Source: Streptomyces panaciradicis (lineage in GTDB: Bacteria; Actinomycetota; Actinomycetes; Streptomycetales; Streptomycetaceae). From it: a stretch of DNA of 64,000 nt. How positions within the stretch are numbered: position 1 is the stretch's first letter; each line of letters starts with the position of its first letter. Position numbers and translations under genes: made by a program. The stretch lies in contig NZ_JAMGBF010000015.1 of assembly GCF_023516615.1 (NCBI RefSeq), positions 117,713-181,712 of the forward strand. The letters run 5' to 3'. Shown one piece after another: positions 13,060-21,615 of this stretch. Below the pieces are notes generated by a model, which saw only the letters and a list, made by a program, of their open reading frames with translations, had not been told where the DNA came from and did no database searches.

Positions 13060-13130
13060 CGCCCGACGTGCGTGTTCCTACGGTGTGCCGACACGTACCC
13101 GTCCCCATCGCACACGAGGAAGTGGCGCAC

Positions 13131-14519
13131 ATGGCCTCCGCAGCAGCATCCGCTCCACCGACCCCCGCCAACCTCAAGCGCATCGTCGCCGCCAGTCTGA
13201 TCGGCACCACGATCGAGTGGTACGACTTCTTCCTCTACGGTTCCGCCGCCGCGCTCGTTTTCAACAAGCTGTTCTTCCCGGACTCCGACCCGCTGGTCGG
13301 CACGCTGCTGTCGTTCCTGACGTACGCCGTCGGTTTCGCGGCCCGGCCGCTGGGCGCCCTGGTCTTCGGGCACTACGGGGACCGGATCGGGCGCAAGAAG
13401 CTGCTGGTGCTGAGTCTGCTGATGATGGGCGGGGCGACCTTCGCGATCGGTCTGCTGCCCACGCACGCGACCGTCGGCAGCGCCGCTCCGGTGCTGCTGA
13501 CGACGCTGCGGCTGGTCCAGGGCTTCGCGCTCGGCGGCGAGTGGGGCGGCGCGGTGCTGCTGGTGTCCGAGCACGGCGACGCGCGGCGGCGCGGCTTCTG
13601 GGCCTCGTGGCCGCAGACCGGCGCACCTGCCGGGCAGTTGCTGGCCACCGGTGTGCTGTCCCTGCTGACGGCCCTGCTGTCGGACGCCGCCTTCGGATCG
13701 TGGGGCTGGCGGATTCCGTTCCTGCTCTCCGGTGTCCTGGTGGTCGTCGGTCTGTGGATCCGGCTGTCCGTCGACGAGTCGCCGGTGTTCAAGGAGGCGC
13801 TGGCGCAGGCCGAGGCCCGCAAGGCGGCCCGCAACGGCGAGGCGGAGAAGCTGCCGCTGGTGTCGGTGCTGCGCCACCACTGGCGGGACGTGCTGGTCGC
13901 GATGGGCGCACGCATGGCCGAGAACATCAGCTACTACGTCATCACCGCGTTCATCCTCGTCTACGCCACCACCTCGGCCGGCGTCTCCAAGCAGACCGCG
14001 CTGAACGCGGTGCTCATCGCCTCGGCCGTGCACTTCGCGGTCATCCCTGCGTGGGGCGCCCTGTCGGACCGCGTCGGACGGCGGCCGGTGTACCTGCTGG
14101 GCGCGGTGGGCGTCGGGCTGTGGATGTTCCCCTTCTTCTCCCTCGTCGACACGGGCGGTTTCGGCGCCCTGGTCCTCGCCGTCACGGTGGGCCTGATCCT
14201 GCACGGCGCCATGTACGCGCCCCAGGCGGCCTTCTTCTCCGAGATGTTCGCGACCCGGATGCGCTACTCGGGTGCCTCCATCGGCGCCCAGTTCGCCTCC
14301 GTCGCCGCGGGCGCGCCGGCCCCGCTGATCGCCACCGCGCTGCTGGCCGACTACGACAGCTCCACCCCGATCGCGCTGTACGTCGTCGCCGCGGCCGTCC
14401 TGACGGTGATCGCCGTGCTCGCGGCCAAGGAGACCCGCCACCGGGACCTGGCCGACGTCGAGCCGTCCGTGGGCGCGGAGGCCTCGGCGGTTCCGGCGGC
14501 GGACGCGCGCACCGTCTGA
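13131..14519 (+). CDS. MFS transporter, metabolite:H+ symporter (MHS) family
   Basis: 462 residues with about 12 membrane segments. MHS-subfamily hallmarks are visible: GTTIEWYDFFLYG near the N-terminus, FGHYGDRIGRKK in the loop after TM2, GEWGGAVLLVSE in TM4, and RVGRRPVY in the second half. This family includes ProP, KgtP and ShiA and moves small organic acids or osmolytes with protons. ATG 13131 has GAGGAAG upstream. A GAF-PucR regulator and a 3-hydroxybutyrate dehydrogenase lie opposite, so 3-hydroxybutyrate or a related organic acid is a reasonable substrate guess. That guess is context only. Confidence 0.9.
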   Translation: MASAAASAPPTPANLKRIVAASLIGTTIEWYDFFLYGSAAALVFNKLFFPDSDPLVGTLLSFLTYAVGFAARPLGALVFGHYGDRIGRKKLLVLSLLMMGGATFAIGLLPTHATVGSAAPVLLTTLRLVQGFALGGEWGGAVLLVSEHGDARRRGFWASWPQTGAPAGQLLATGVLSLLTALLSDAAFGSWGWRIPFLLSGVLVVVGLWIRLSVDESPVFKEALAQAEARKAARNGEAEKLPLVSVLRHHWRDVLVAMGARMAENISYYVITAFILVYATTSAGVSKQTALNAVLIASAVHFAVIPAWGALSDRVGRRPVYLLGAVGVGLWMFPFFSLVDTGGFGALVLAVTVGLILHGAMYAPQAAFFSEMFATRMRYSGASIGAQFASVAAGAPAPLIATALLADYDSSTPIALYVVAAAVLTVIAVLAAKETRHRDLADVEPSVGAEASAVPAADARTV

Positions 14520-14533
14520 GCGGACGGCACCGG

Positions 14534-14559
14534 CCCCCGTACGCCCGCGCGTACGGGGG
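14534..14559. terminator. Bidirectional hairpin terminator between convergent genes
   Basis: Perfect 11-bp inverted repeat, CCCCCGTACGC and GCGTACGGGGG, with a 4-nt CCGC loop, placed exactly between the ends of the convergent transporter and PucR genes. Its symmetric position suggests it ends transcription from both sides. Confidence 0.75.
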
Positions 14560-16527
14560 TCAGTGCTGTGCCGGTGCGGACAACCGGTGCAGCCGCAGGG
14601 CGAGTTGTATCTCCAGGGCGCGGGCGGGGTCCTGCCAGTCGTCGCCGAGGAGCCGGCCGACGCGCTCCAGGCGCTGGGCGACGGTGTTGACGTGGACGTG
14701 CAGCGCGTCCTTGGTGCGGGCCGGGCTCATGCCGCAGGTGAAGTAGGCGTCCAGGGTGCGCACCAGGTCGGTGCCGCGGCGTTCGTCGTAGGCGACGACC
14801 TGGCCGATGGTGCGGTCGACGAAGCCGGCGATGTCCCGGTCGCCCGCCAGCAGCAGGCCGAGGAAGCCGAAGTCCTCGGCGGCGGCACCGTCACCGGCGC
14901 GGCCCAGCAGGCGCAGGGCCTCCAGGCAGCGCCGGCCCTCGGCGTAGCCGGCGGCCACGTGGTCGGGGTGGGCGGCGAGGTCCCGGACGGGGGCGGAGGC
15001 GCCGACGGTGACCGGTTCGTGGACGGCGCTGCCCAGTTGTCGGGCGGTGCGGCGGGCCAGGCCGGTCGCGGTCTCCCCGGCGGTGAGGGGCAGCAGCAGG
15101 ACGGTGCCGCCGTCGCGGGCGGCGGCCAGGCCGTGCCGGGTCGCGGCGAGGTGGGAGGCGGCGGCTCCCAGGCGTCTGCGGGCGGCCGCCTCCTGCTCGG
15201 CGTCGGCGGCGGGGCCGTCGAGGCGGGCGGCGAGGACGACATGGGTGGAGTCGAGGTCGGCGTGCAGCCGGCAGGCACGCTCGCGCAGCAGCCGCGGGTC
15301 ACGGTCGCGGGCGTCGAGCAGGTCGTCCAGGAGTTCGCCGCGGACGCGCTGCTCGGCGTCGGCGGCGGAGCGTCTGGCCAGCAGGAGCAGCGAGGTGACC
15401 ATCGCGGCCCGCTCCAGGGTGAGCTGGTCGACGGGGTCGAGGCCGGGGTGGCCGTGCAGCACGAGAGCGCCGAGCAGTTCGCCGCCGGCGGTGACGGCGG
15501 CGATCCAGTCGTCCGCGTGCCGTACGGCGTGGCCCTCCGCACGGGAGGCCTCCAGGGGCGCCGCGGCGGTGTCGGCGGCTTCGGTGAACTCGACCGTGCC
15601 GTCGAGGACCTGGGAGACGGCCGCGGCCACGTCGTGCACCCCGCCGCCGCGCAGCACGAGCTCGGCGAGCCGGTCGTGGACGTCGGAGGCACGCTCGATG
15701 ACCGCGCTGCGGTCCCGGATGATCTCGTTGGCCCGCTCCAGGCCGGCGAGGGCCGAGCGGGTCTCGGTGAGCAGGTTGGCGGTGTCGATGGCGGCCGCGG
15801 CCAGTGCGGCGAAGGAGCCCAGCAGGGCGATCTGCTCGCGTTCGAAGACGCGGGCGCGCCGGTCGGCGGCGAAGAGCACGCCGATCACGTGGTGGCCCAG
15901 CGTCAGGGGCACGCCGAGGATGGCGACCAGGCCCTCGTCGCGGACACCGGCGTCGATCGTGCGGGTGTGCTGGAAGCGGGCGTCCTTGAAGTAGTCGTCG
16001 GTGACGTAGGGGCGGGCGGTCTGGGCCACCAGCCCGCCGAGGCCCTCCCCCATGCCGAGCCGCAGCTGCTGGAAGCGGGCGGCGACCGAACCCTCGGTCA
16101 CCCGCATGTAGGTGTCGCCGCGCTCGGGGTCGTTCAGGCTCAGGTAGGCGACGTCCGTGCCCAGCAGCGAGCGGGCGCGCTGCACGATCGCCTTGAGGAC
16201 CGCGTCCAGGTCGCGCAGTCCCGCGAGGTCGTGGGCGGTCTCGAAGAGTGCCGACAGCTCGGCCTCGCGGCGGCGCCGGCCCTCCAGCTCCGCGCGCACC
16301 CGCAGGGCGAGCGCCTTGGCCCGCTCCAGCCCGCCGATCGTCTCGGCGGGCCGTCCCTCGGCGCGGGCCAGCAGCACCGGCTGCTCGTAGGCGTCGGCCG
16401 ACGCTCCCCTGGCCAGCAGCTCCAGGAACGGCGTCTCGACGCCGGTGGGCGCGGCGGGCGGCGCTTCGGCGGTGGAGCGCTCGGCGGACTGCACGTGATC
16501 GCGGGACATGCTCACAGCATCACCCAT
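14560..16527 (-). CDS. GAF-domain PucR-family transcriptional regulator
   Basis: 655 residues. A GAF domain lies at about residues 95-250 (starting near AHDLAGLRDLDAVLK), a coiled linker follows, and the C-terminus has the PucR helix-turn-helix (KDALHVHVNTVAQRLERV). This architecture belongs to actinobacterial activators of organic-acid or short-chain-acid catabolic genes. ATG 16527 gives the longest form; ATG 16509 is an equally possible start and neither has a clear ribosome site. The divergently placed transporter and the dehydrogenase 58 bp upstream on the same strand suggest control of a hydroxybutyrate module. The ligand is unknown. Confidence 0.88.
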   Translation of the reverse strand: MGDAVSMSRDHVQSAERSTAEAPPAAPTGVETPFLELLARGASADAYEQPVLLARAEGRPAETIGGLERAKALALRVRAELEGRRRREAELSALFETAHDLAGLRDLDAVLKAIVQRARSLLGTDVAYLSLNDPERGDTYMRVTEGSVAARFQQLRLGMGEGLGGLVAQTARPYVTDDYFKDARFQHTRTIDAGVRDEGLVAILGVPLTLGHHVIGVLFAADRRARVFEREQIALLGSFAALAAAAIDTANLLTETRSALAGLERANEIIRDRSAVIERASDVHDRLAELVLRGGGVHDVAAAVSQVLDGTVEFTEAADTAAAPLEASRAEGHAVRHADDWIAAVTAGGELLGALVLHGHPGLDPVDQLTLERAAMVTSLLLLARRSAADAEQRVRGELLDDLLDARDRDPRLLRERACRLHADLDSTHVVLAARLDGPAADAEQEAAARRRLGAAASHLAATRHGLAAARDGGTVLLLPLTAGETATGLARRTARQLGSAVHEPVTVGASAPVRDLAAHPDHVAAGYAEGRRCLEALRLLGRAGDGAAAEDFGFLGLLLAGDRDIAGFVDRTIGQVVAYDERRGTDLVRTLDAYFTCGMSPARTKDALHVHVNTVAQRLERVGRLLGDDWQDPARALEIQLALRLHRLSAPAQH

Positions 16528-16585
16528 CGCACGGCCGCCCCGTCAGCCCTGTGGACAACTCCTCCTCGCACAGACGTACGCCTGG

Positions 16586-17386
16586 TCAGTGGGCGGTCCA
16601 GCCGCCGTCGAGGACGAGCGAGGTGCCCGTGACGAAGGAGGCCTGCGGGCCGCACAGATACGCCACGGCCTCGGCGACCTCCGCCGGTTCGACGAGGCGC
16701 TTGAGGGCACTGTCCTGCAGCAGCACCTCGGTCAGGACGCGTTCCACCGGGATGCCGTGCGCCTCGGCCTGGTCGGCCAGCTGCCGCTCGACCAGGGGGG
16801 TGCGCACATAGCCGGGGTTCACGCAGTTCGAGGTCACTCCGTGGGCGGCGCCTTCCAGGGCGGCGGTCTTGGACAGGCCCTCCAGTCCGTGCTTGGCGGC
16901 CACATAGGCGGATTTGTACGGCGAGGCGCGCAGTCCGTGGACGGAGGAGACGTTGACGATGCGCCCCCAGCCCTGCCCGTACATGTGCGGCAGGGCGCCG
17001 CGGATCAGCCGGAAGGGCGCCTCCAGCATGACCGTCAGCACGGTGTGGAAGACGTCGGGCGGGAACTCCTCGATGGGACGGACCAGTTGCAGGCCCGCGT
17101 TGTTGACGAGGACGTCGGTTCCGGCGGCCGCGTGCTCCGCGGCGTCGAGGTCGGTCAGGTCCAGGACGTGCGGTTCGATGGCGCCCGTGAGGCCGGCGGC
17201 CTCCTCGGCGAGGGACTCGAGTCCTTCGGCGTCCCGGTCGACGGCTCTGACCTTGGCCCCGGCGGCCGCGAGCCGCAGCGCACAGGCGCGGCCGATACCA
17301 CTGGCGGCGCCGGTGACGAGGGCGGCGCGGCCACCGAGGTCGAGGGCGAGGGCGTGTGGGGGCGGAAGGGCACCGGTCGGGGTCAT
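16586..17386 (-). CDS. D-3-hydroxybutyrate dehydrogenase (SDR family)
   Basis: NAD-dependent interconversion of 3-hydroxybutyrate and acetoacetate, cytoplasmic. 266 residues. The Rossmann motif TGAASGIG is at 25-32, NNAG at 95-98, and the active-site Ser147-Tyr161-Lys165 arrangement appears as NVSSVHG and YVAAK. The conserved EAPFRLIR region, GVTSNCVNPGYVRTPLV and SFVTGTSLVLDGGW match the 3-hydroxybutyrate dehydrogenase subfamily (BdhA) well. It is upstream of the PucR gene on the same strand and preceded by the CCACATGTGG palindrome. It is not the ketoreductase expected for a mycolate pathway, which belongs to a different SDR group. Confidence 0.88.
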   Translation of the reverse strand: MTPTGALPPPHALALDLGGRAALVTGAASGIGRACALRLAAAGAKVRAVDRDAEGLESLAEEAAGLTGAIEPHVLDLTDLDAAEHAAAGTDVLVNNAGLQLVRPIEEFPPDVFHTVLTVMLEAPFRLIRGALPHMYGQGWGRIVNVSSVHGLRASPYKSAYVAAKHGLEGLSKTAALEGAAHGVTSNCVNPGYVRTPLVERQLADQAEAHGIPVERVLTEVLLQDSALKRLVEPAEVAEAVAYLCGPQASFVTGTSLVLDGGWTAH

Positions 17387-17416
17387 GGAACGACCCTAGG
17401 CAGCGCTATGCCCTCG

Positions 17417-17426
17417 CCACATGTGG
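17417..17426. promoter_or_regulatory. CCACATGTGG palindrome upstream of bdh
   Basis: Perfect 10-bp palindrome 31 bp upstream of the dehydrogenase start. Nine of its ten bases recur upstream of the MHS transporter gene (13051-13059). It is a candidate operator for the PucR regulator encoded between them. Confidence 0.35.
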
Positions 17427-17440
17427 TCGAAGCACATACT

Positions 17441-17920
17441 TCACTGCGGCGCGGTGGGGTCGAACCATGTGGGTTCGTCGGACAGGGCCTGCTTGATGCG
17501 GAAGTGGTGGAACTCGGTCATCTCGGGCAGCTCGTCGAGCGAGAACCAGCCGACGGCCAGCGACTCGTCGTCGTTCACCCGCGCCTCGCCGCCCAGGACG
17601 CGGCAGCGGAAGCAGAGGTCCATGAACTGGCAGACGTCGCCGTTGGGGTAGGTGACCGGCCGGCTGGAGCGCACCGAGACCAGCCGCTCGACGGCGACCC
17701 GGACGCCGGTCTCCTCCTCCACCTCCCGCACGACGGCGGCGGCGGGCTGCTCGCCGGGGTCCGGGATGCCGGAGATCAGCGCCCACCTGTAATTGTCGGC
17801 ACGCTGTCCGAGCAGCACTCTGCCCTCGCCGTCGAAGACGACGGCGCTGACGCCGGGGAGCCAGAGCAGCTGGTGGCCCGCGGTGGCCCGGATCTCGCGG
17901 ATGAAGTCAGGAGTCGGCAT
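17441..17920 (-). CDS. NUDIX hydrolase
   Basis: 159 residues. The Nudix box GX5EX7REUXEEXGU is complete: G-IPDPG-E-QPAAAVV-REVEEETGV. The N-terminal segment (PDFIREIRATAGHQLLWLPGVSAVV) is typical of the Streptomyces NUDIX proteins often annotated as MutT-like. Likely hydrolyses a nucleoside diphosphate linked to another moiety; no substrate-defining motif is apparent. The ATG at 17920 begins the conserved part; longer in-frame extension upstream is Arg/Pro-rich and looks non-coding. It lies between the dehydrogenase and lnt genes on the same strand. Confidence 0.9.
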   Translation of the reverse strand: MPTPDFIREIRATAGHQLLWLPGVSAVVFDGEGRVLLGQRADNYRWALISGIPDPGEQPAAAVVREVEEETGVRVAVERLVSVRSSRPVTYPNGDVCQFMDLCFRCRVLGGEARVNDDESLAVGWFSLDELPEMTEFHHFRIKQALSDEPTWFDPTAPQ

Positions 17921-18023
17921 GGCACCGACCCTACGGGGCCGTCGCCCACGCCCCCGCGCGCTCCCTGGGGCATGTGCCCGGCGTACCGCCGCACGGCCCC
18001 GGCGCGCCCGGCCCGCGGGACCG

Positions 18024-19634
18024 CTAAGCGTCCCTCGTCCGCCGCCCGCGCACCCCCGCGCCGATCGCCCAGCCGAGACCGCCGGCGGCGACCAGCACCA
18101 GAGCGATCTCCGGGAGGACGCCCAGCCGGGTGGCGGGGGTCTCGGAGGAGCGCAGCGGCACCTTCTGCACCAGGTGGGCGTGGACGAACATGCCGGTCTT
18201 CTGGGTGATCCTCCCGTCCGGCATGATGATCGCGCTGACGCCACTGGTGACGGGCACGGTGACGGTGCGGCTGTGCTCGACGGCGCGGACCCGGGACATG
18301 GCGAGCTGCTGGTAGGTCATCTCGCTGCGGTCGAAGGTCGCGTTGTTGCTGGGCACGGAGATCAGCTGGGCGCCGTCGGTGACCTCGGAGCGCACGGCCC
18401 AGTCGAAGGCGGCCTCGTAGCAGGTGACCAGGCCGACCTTGGCGCGGTCCATGGTGAACACGCCCGGCTTGGTGCCCCGGCTGAAGTCCTGGCGGACCAT
18501 CGAGGTCCAGTTGCCGTTGATCGCGCCGATCAGGCCGCGCAGCGGCAGGTACTCGCCGAAGGGCTGGATCTGCCGCTTGTCGTAGGTGTCGGTGGGGCCC
18601 TTCTTCGGGTCCCAGAGGATCTGCTCGTTCCACAGCTTGCCGTCCCGGGCGACGACGCCGCCGACCGAGATCGGCGCGCCGATCGCCTTGGCCGCGTGGT
18701 CGATGACCGCGTAGGCGTCGGCGTTGGCGAAGGGATCGACGTCGGAGGAGTTCTCCGGCCACAGCACGAGGTCGGGCCTGGCGATCTTGCCGGCCTTGAC
18801 CTCGGCGGCCAGGCGCTCGGTCTCGCGCGCGTGGTAGTCGAGGACGGCCCTGCGCTGGGCGTTGAACTCCAGCCCGGAGCGGGGCACGTTGCCCTGGATG
18901 AGCGCGACGGTCGTGTAACCGTCCTGCGCCTTGTCGCTGACCAGCGCGCGGGCGGCCACCGCGCCCGCCACCGGTACGGCCACGCTGAGCAGGGCCACGG
19001 CCGCGGCCGACCGCCGGATCTCCCGGGTGCGCCGCGCGTCCAGGCCCAGGCGTACGGCCTCGTACAGGCCGAAGCCGCACAGGACGACCGCGAAGCCCAG
19101 CACCGGGGTGCCGCCCACCGCGGCCAGCGGCAGGAACACGCCGTCGGCCTGGCCGAAGGCGATCTTGCCCCAGGGGAAGCCGTGGAAGGGCACGCGCGCG
19201 CGTGCCGCCTCGCCCGCGATCCACACCGCCGCCGCCCACAGCGGCCAGGCGGGCAGTCTCGACACCGCGGCGACGCCCGCGCCGACCAGCGCGATGAACA
19301 TCGCTTCGATCGCGGCCAGCGCGATCCACGGCACGGGACCGACCTCCACGCCCGTCCACACCAGCAGCGGCAGCAGGAAGCCGAGGCCGAACAGGTAGCC
19401 GAGACCAAGACCCGCCTTCCAGCCGCGGCCGCGCAGCACCCAGCCGAGACCGGCGAAGGCCGGCAGCGCCAGCCACCACAGGGGGCGCGGCGGGAAACTG
19501 ACGTAGAGCAGCACTCCGCAGAGTGCGGCGGCGAGGGCCGGAACGAGGCGTACGAGGCGCGCCGCGCGCGAGGAGGGCGCGGTCTGCGGCTGCAACTGGT
19601 CCGACTCGTCCACGGAGGTTGCGGTGACGGTCAC
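18024..19634 (-). CDS. lnt: Apolipoprotein N-acyltransferase
   Basis: Adds the N-terminal acyl chain to diacylglyceryl-cysteine of lipoproteins at the membrane. 536 residues from the GTG at 19634. An N-terminal block of about six membrane segments is followed by a nitrilase-like domain, with Glu294 (LWPENSS), Lys353 (DKRQIQPFGEYLP) and Cys405 (LVTCYEAAF) matching the Glu-Lys-Cys triad, and a C-terminal membrane segment. Streptomyces usually carry two Lnt proteins; this is one of them. No ribosome site is evident, so a leaderless message is possible; an open frame extends upstream to 19982 but is Pro/Thr-rich and unlikely to be translated. Confidence 0.93.
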   Translation of the reverse strand: MTVTATSVDESDQLQPQTAPSSRAARLVRLVPALAAALCGVLLYVSFPPRPLWWLALPAFAGLGWVLRGRGWKAGLGLGYLFGLGFLLPLLVWTGVEVGPVPWIALAAIEAMFIALVGAGVAAVSRLPAWPLWAAAVWIAGEAARARVPFHGFPWGKIAFGQADGVFLPLAAVGGTPVLGFAVVLCGFGLYEAVRLGLDARRTREIRRSAAAVALLSVAVPVAGAVAARALVSDKAQDGYTTVALIQGNVPRSGLEFNAQRRAVLDYHARETERLAAEVKAGKIARPDLVLWPENSSDVDPFANADAYAVIDHAAKAIGAPISVGGVVARDGKLWNEQILWDPKKGPTDTYDKRQIQPFGEYLPLRGLIGAINGNWTSMVRQDFSRGTKPGVFTMDRAKVGLVTCYEAAFDWAVRSEVTDGAQLISVPSNNATFDRSEMTYQQLAMSRVRAVEHSRTVTVPVTSGVSAIIMPDGRITQKTGMFVHAHLVQKVPLRSSETPATRLGVLPEIALVLVAAGGLGWAIGAGVRGRRTRDA

Positions 19635-19944
19635 TCGGGGAGTGTACGGCGGGTGACCTTGGCCGGGACAGCGCGGTCCACATGGCAGCACACCGGCCCC
19701 CGGGAACCGGCCGCCCCACCGTTCCTGCGCATCTCGGTCCAACTCATCCACAAAACGCCCATCAGCGGTTACGGTGTGCCCAGCCACAGTCGCCCGGCCG
19801 GTCACGGCCTCGACGGGCGGGTCGTGCGAGGTCGGGGGGCTTCGGTCGGGTGTGGGGGGCGGGGTGGGTTCCACGGGGACGACGTCCGTCGCCGGTCCTG
19901 CGGAGGACGGCGACAGACGAAACGTTTCGGACGCGGCGGGCGTC
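19635..19944. other. Intergenic region between lnt and the O-antigen-ligase-like gene
   Basis: About 310 bp between divergent genes, presumably holding both promoters. The clearest element is a perfect 12-bp palindrome, CGAAACGTTTCG, at 19918-19929. The plus-strand frame from GTG 19774 is open through here, but its codons have weak third-position bias (AGA, CGA, GTT, CCT), so I treat it as mostly non-coding. Confidence 0.5.
19918..19929. promoter_or_regulatory. Perfect 12-bp palindrome CGAAACGTTTCG
   Basis: Self-complementary 12-mer, 16 bp upstream of the proposed start of the membrane protein gene. It resembles the short symmetric operators of LacI/GalR-type repressors. No such regulator is encoded next to it. 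Confidence 0.4.
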
Positions 19945-20949
19945 ATGGCGCTGGGTGGCTGTGCCACCTGGTCGCTGGTCACGGCGACCGCACACGACGG
20001 CCGCCCGGAGGGCGTGCTGCTGGCGGTGCTGGCCGTGGCGGCCGGCTATGCAGCGGGACGGATCTGCGGTGCGTTGCTGCCGGTCGCGGCGCTGTGCGCG
20101 GGCTCGCTGGCCGGGCTCGTCGTGATGCTGGCCGTGCCGCGCCTCGCGGCCGGCCCGCAGATCGACGCGCCGCTCGGTCACGCCGGGGGCACCGCCGCCC
20201 TGCTCACCCTCTGCACCGGTGCCGCGTGCTGCGCCGCGTGGGAGGCAGGGTCACCGGCCCTGCGGTTCGCCCTGGGCGCGCTGGCGGCCGCGATCACGGC
20301 GGCCGCGCCGCTGCTCGGCTCGATCAGCGGGTTCATCGGCTGTACGGCCGTACTGCTGTGCTCGCTCGCCGCCGGCCGGATGCGGCGGCGCGCCCTGGGG
20401 ATGGCCGGTCTGGCGCTCGGTGCCGCGGCTGCGGGCCTGCTCACCTGGACCATCGCCGCCGGCGCGGTGCCCGGCGGGCTGACCGCGTCGCTCCAGGGCG
20501 AGCTGACGCCGTACCGCCTGCGGCTGTGGCACGACGCCCTGCTCCTGTCGCACGACAACGCGGGGCTCGGCGTGGGGCCCGGGCGCTTCGGCGAGGTGAG
20601 CGCCACGGCGACCCGCACCCTGTCCTCCGACGGCAAACCGCACTCGGCGCTGTTGCAGCAGGCGGCGGAGCAGGGGGTGGTCGGCGTGCTGCTGCTGGGG
20701 GCGGTGTTCGGGTGGCTGCTGTACACGCTGTGGCGCTCACCGCGCCCCACCCCGGTCGTGCTCACGGCGGGCGCGGCGCTGACGCTGCTCGCGGCGATCG
20801 CCTCGGTCGGCAACGCGCTGAGCTTCACCGCCGTGTCGGTGGGTGCGGGGCTCCTGGCGGGCCTGGCCACCGCGCGGCCGCTCGCCGACGGCTCGCCCGA
20901 GCAGGAGGTGCCACGGGTGCGACCGCGGGGCGACCGCCTCACGCCGTGA
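19945..20949 (+). CDS. O-antigen ligase/polymerase-like integral membrane protein
   Basis: 334 residues from ATG 19945, with roughly ten hydrophobic segments. The loop with YRLRLWHDALLLSHDNAGLGVGPGRF, followed by KPHSALLQQAAEQGVVG, is the Wzy_C/O-antigen-ligase-type signature (conserved Arg, Gly-x-Gly-Pro-Gly and His-Ser residues). Such proteins transfer or polymerise lipid-linked glycans outside the membrane; in Streptomyces the substrate is unknown. An upstream GTG at 19774 would add 57 low-complexity residues with poor coding character. Head-to-head with lnt. Confidence 0.75.
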   Translation: MALGGCATWSLVTATAHDGRPEGVLLAVLAVAAGYAAGRICGALLPVAALCAGSLAGLVVMLAVPRLAAGPQIDAPLGHAGGTAALLTLCTGAACCAAWEAGSPALRFALGALAAAITAAAPLLGSISGFIGCTAVLLCSLAAGRMRRRALGMAGLALGAAAAGLLTWTIAAGAVPGGLTASLQGELTPYRLRLWHDALLLSHDNAGLGVGPGRFGEVSATATRTLSSDGKPHSALLQQAAEQGVVGVLLLGAVFGWLLYTLWRSPRPTPVVLTAGAALTLLAAIASVGNALSFTAVSVGAGLLAGLATARPLADGSPEQEVPRVRPRGDRLTP

Positions 20950-20991
20950 GACCGAGGCGGTGCGGACGGAACGAGCGGCTGGTGACGCCGT

Positions 20992-21537
20992 TCAGTGCGC
21001 CGTGCCGGGGGTGCCCGACCGCAGCCGGTCCCTGATGACCCGCACGGCGGCCTCGGCGTTGTCCACGGTGATCGTGAACGTGTGGCCGTCCCACAGCCGC
21101 AGCACGACACCCTCGCCCCGGCGTACGACGACCGCGGTGCCCTTCTCGGGCCGCCAGCGGTAGCCCCAGCCGCCCCACTGGCGCGGAGTGACGTGCGGGG
21201 CGAACTCGGCGCCCGCCACGTGGTCGAGGGGGATGCGCCGGCGCGGCACGCCGATGTGGCCGCAGCGCACCTCGAGGGACTCCTTGTCGAGCTTCAGGTC
21301 CACGTGCACGAACGCGAGCGTGCCGAACAGCACCAGCAGTCCGGCGGCGATGCAGCCGACGACGGACATGACCAGCGGGGCGATGCCGGAGTTCCAGGCG
21401 GAGTCGACGGCCAGCTCGACGCCGAGGGCCATGAAGGCCGCGCCGCCGAGCGCCAGCAGCCACTGGGCGCGGTTGGTGGCCCGGCCCGTCCAGACGTCGG
21501 GGTGCCGGGAGCTCTCGTCGTGGGGGTGGTCCCTCAT
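20992..21537 (-). CDS. Conserved membrane protein with PH-like C-terminal half
   Basis: 181 residues, not recognised by name. Two hydrophobic segments occupy about residues 25-75 (LLALGGAAFMALGVEL and VVGCIAAGLLVLFG), followed by a soluble part with DLKLDKESLEVRCG, RRIPLDHVAGAEF and a Trp-rich stretch, ending in a conserved GHTFTITVDN. The soluble half looks like the small beta-rich bacterial PH-type domains of Streptomyces membrane proteins. Function unknown. ATG 21537 begins a hydrophilic leader with several His/Asp residues. Its end lies 42 bp from the convergent membrane protein gene. Confidence 0.8.
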   Translation of the reverse strand: MRDHPHDESSRHPDVWTGRATNRAQWLLALGGAAFMALGVELAVDSAWNSGIAPLVMSVVGCIAAGLLVLFGTLAFVHVDLKLDKESLEVRCGHIGVPRRRIPLDHVAGAEFAPHVTPRQWGGWGYRWRPEKGTAVVVRRGEGVVLRLWDGHTFTITVDNAEAAVRVIRDRLRSGTPGTAH

Positions 21538-21615
21538 ACCGATGAGGTTACCCAGGTTTCGCAGCGGTGGTACCGGGTCGCGGACAGTGACTGCGCCGAC
21601 CCGGGCACCCGCCGG

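Noticed and set aside
16586..17386. SDR gene as the CmrA-type ketoreductase of the mycolate-like pathway
   Set aside because: Its motifs match D-3-hydroxybutyrate dehydrogenase, it is separated from the cluster by a transporter and a regulator, and it lies on the other strand with its own palindrome.
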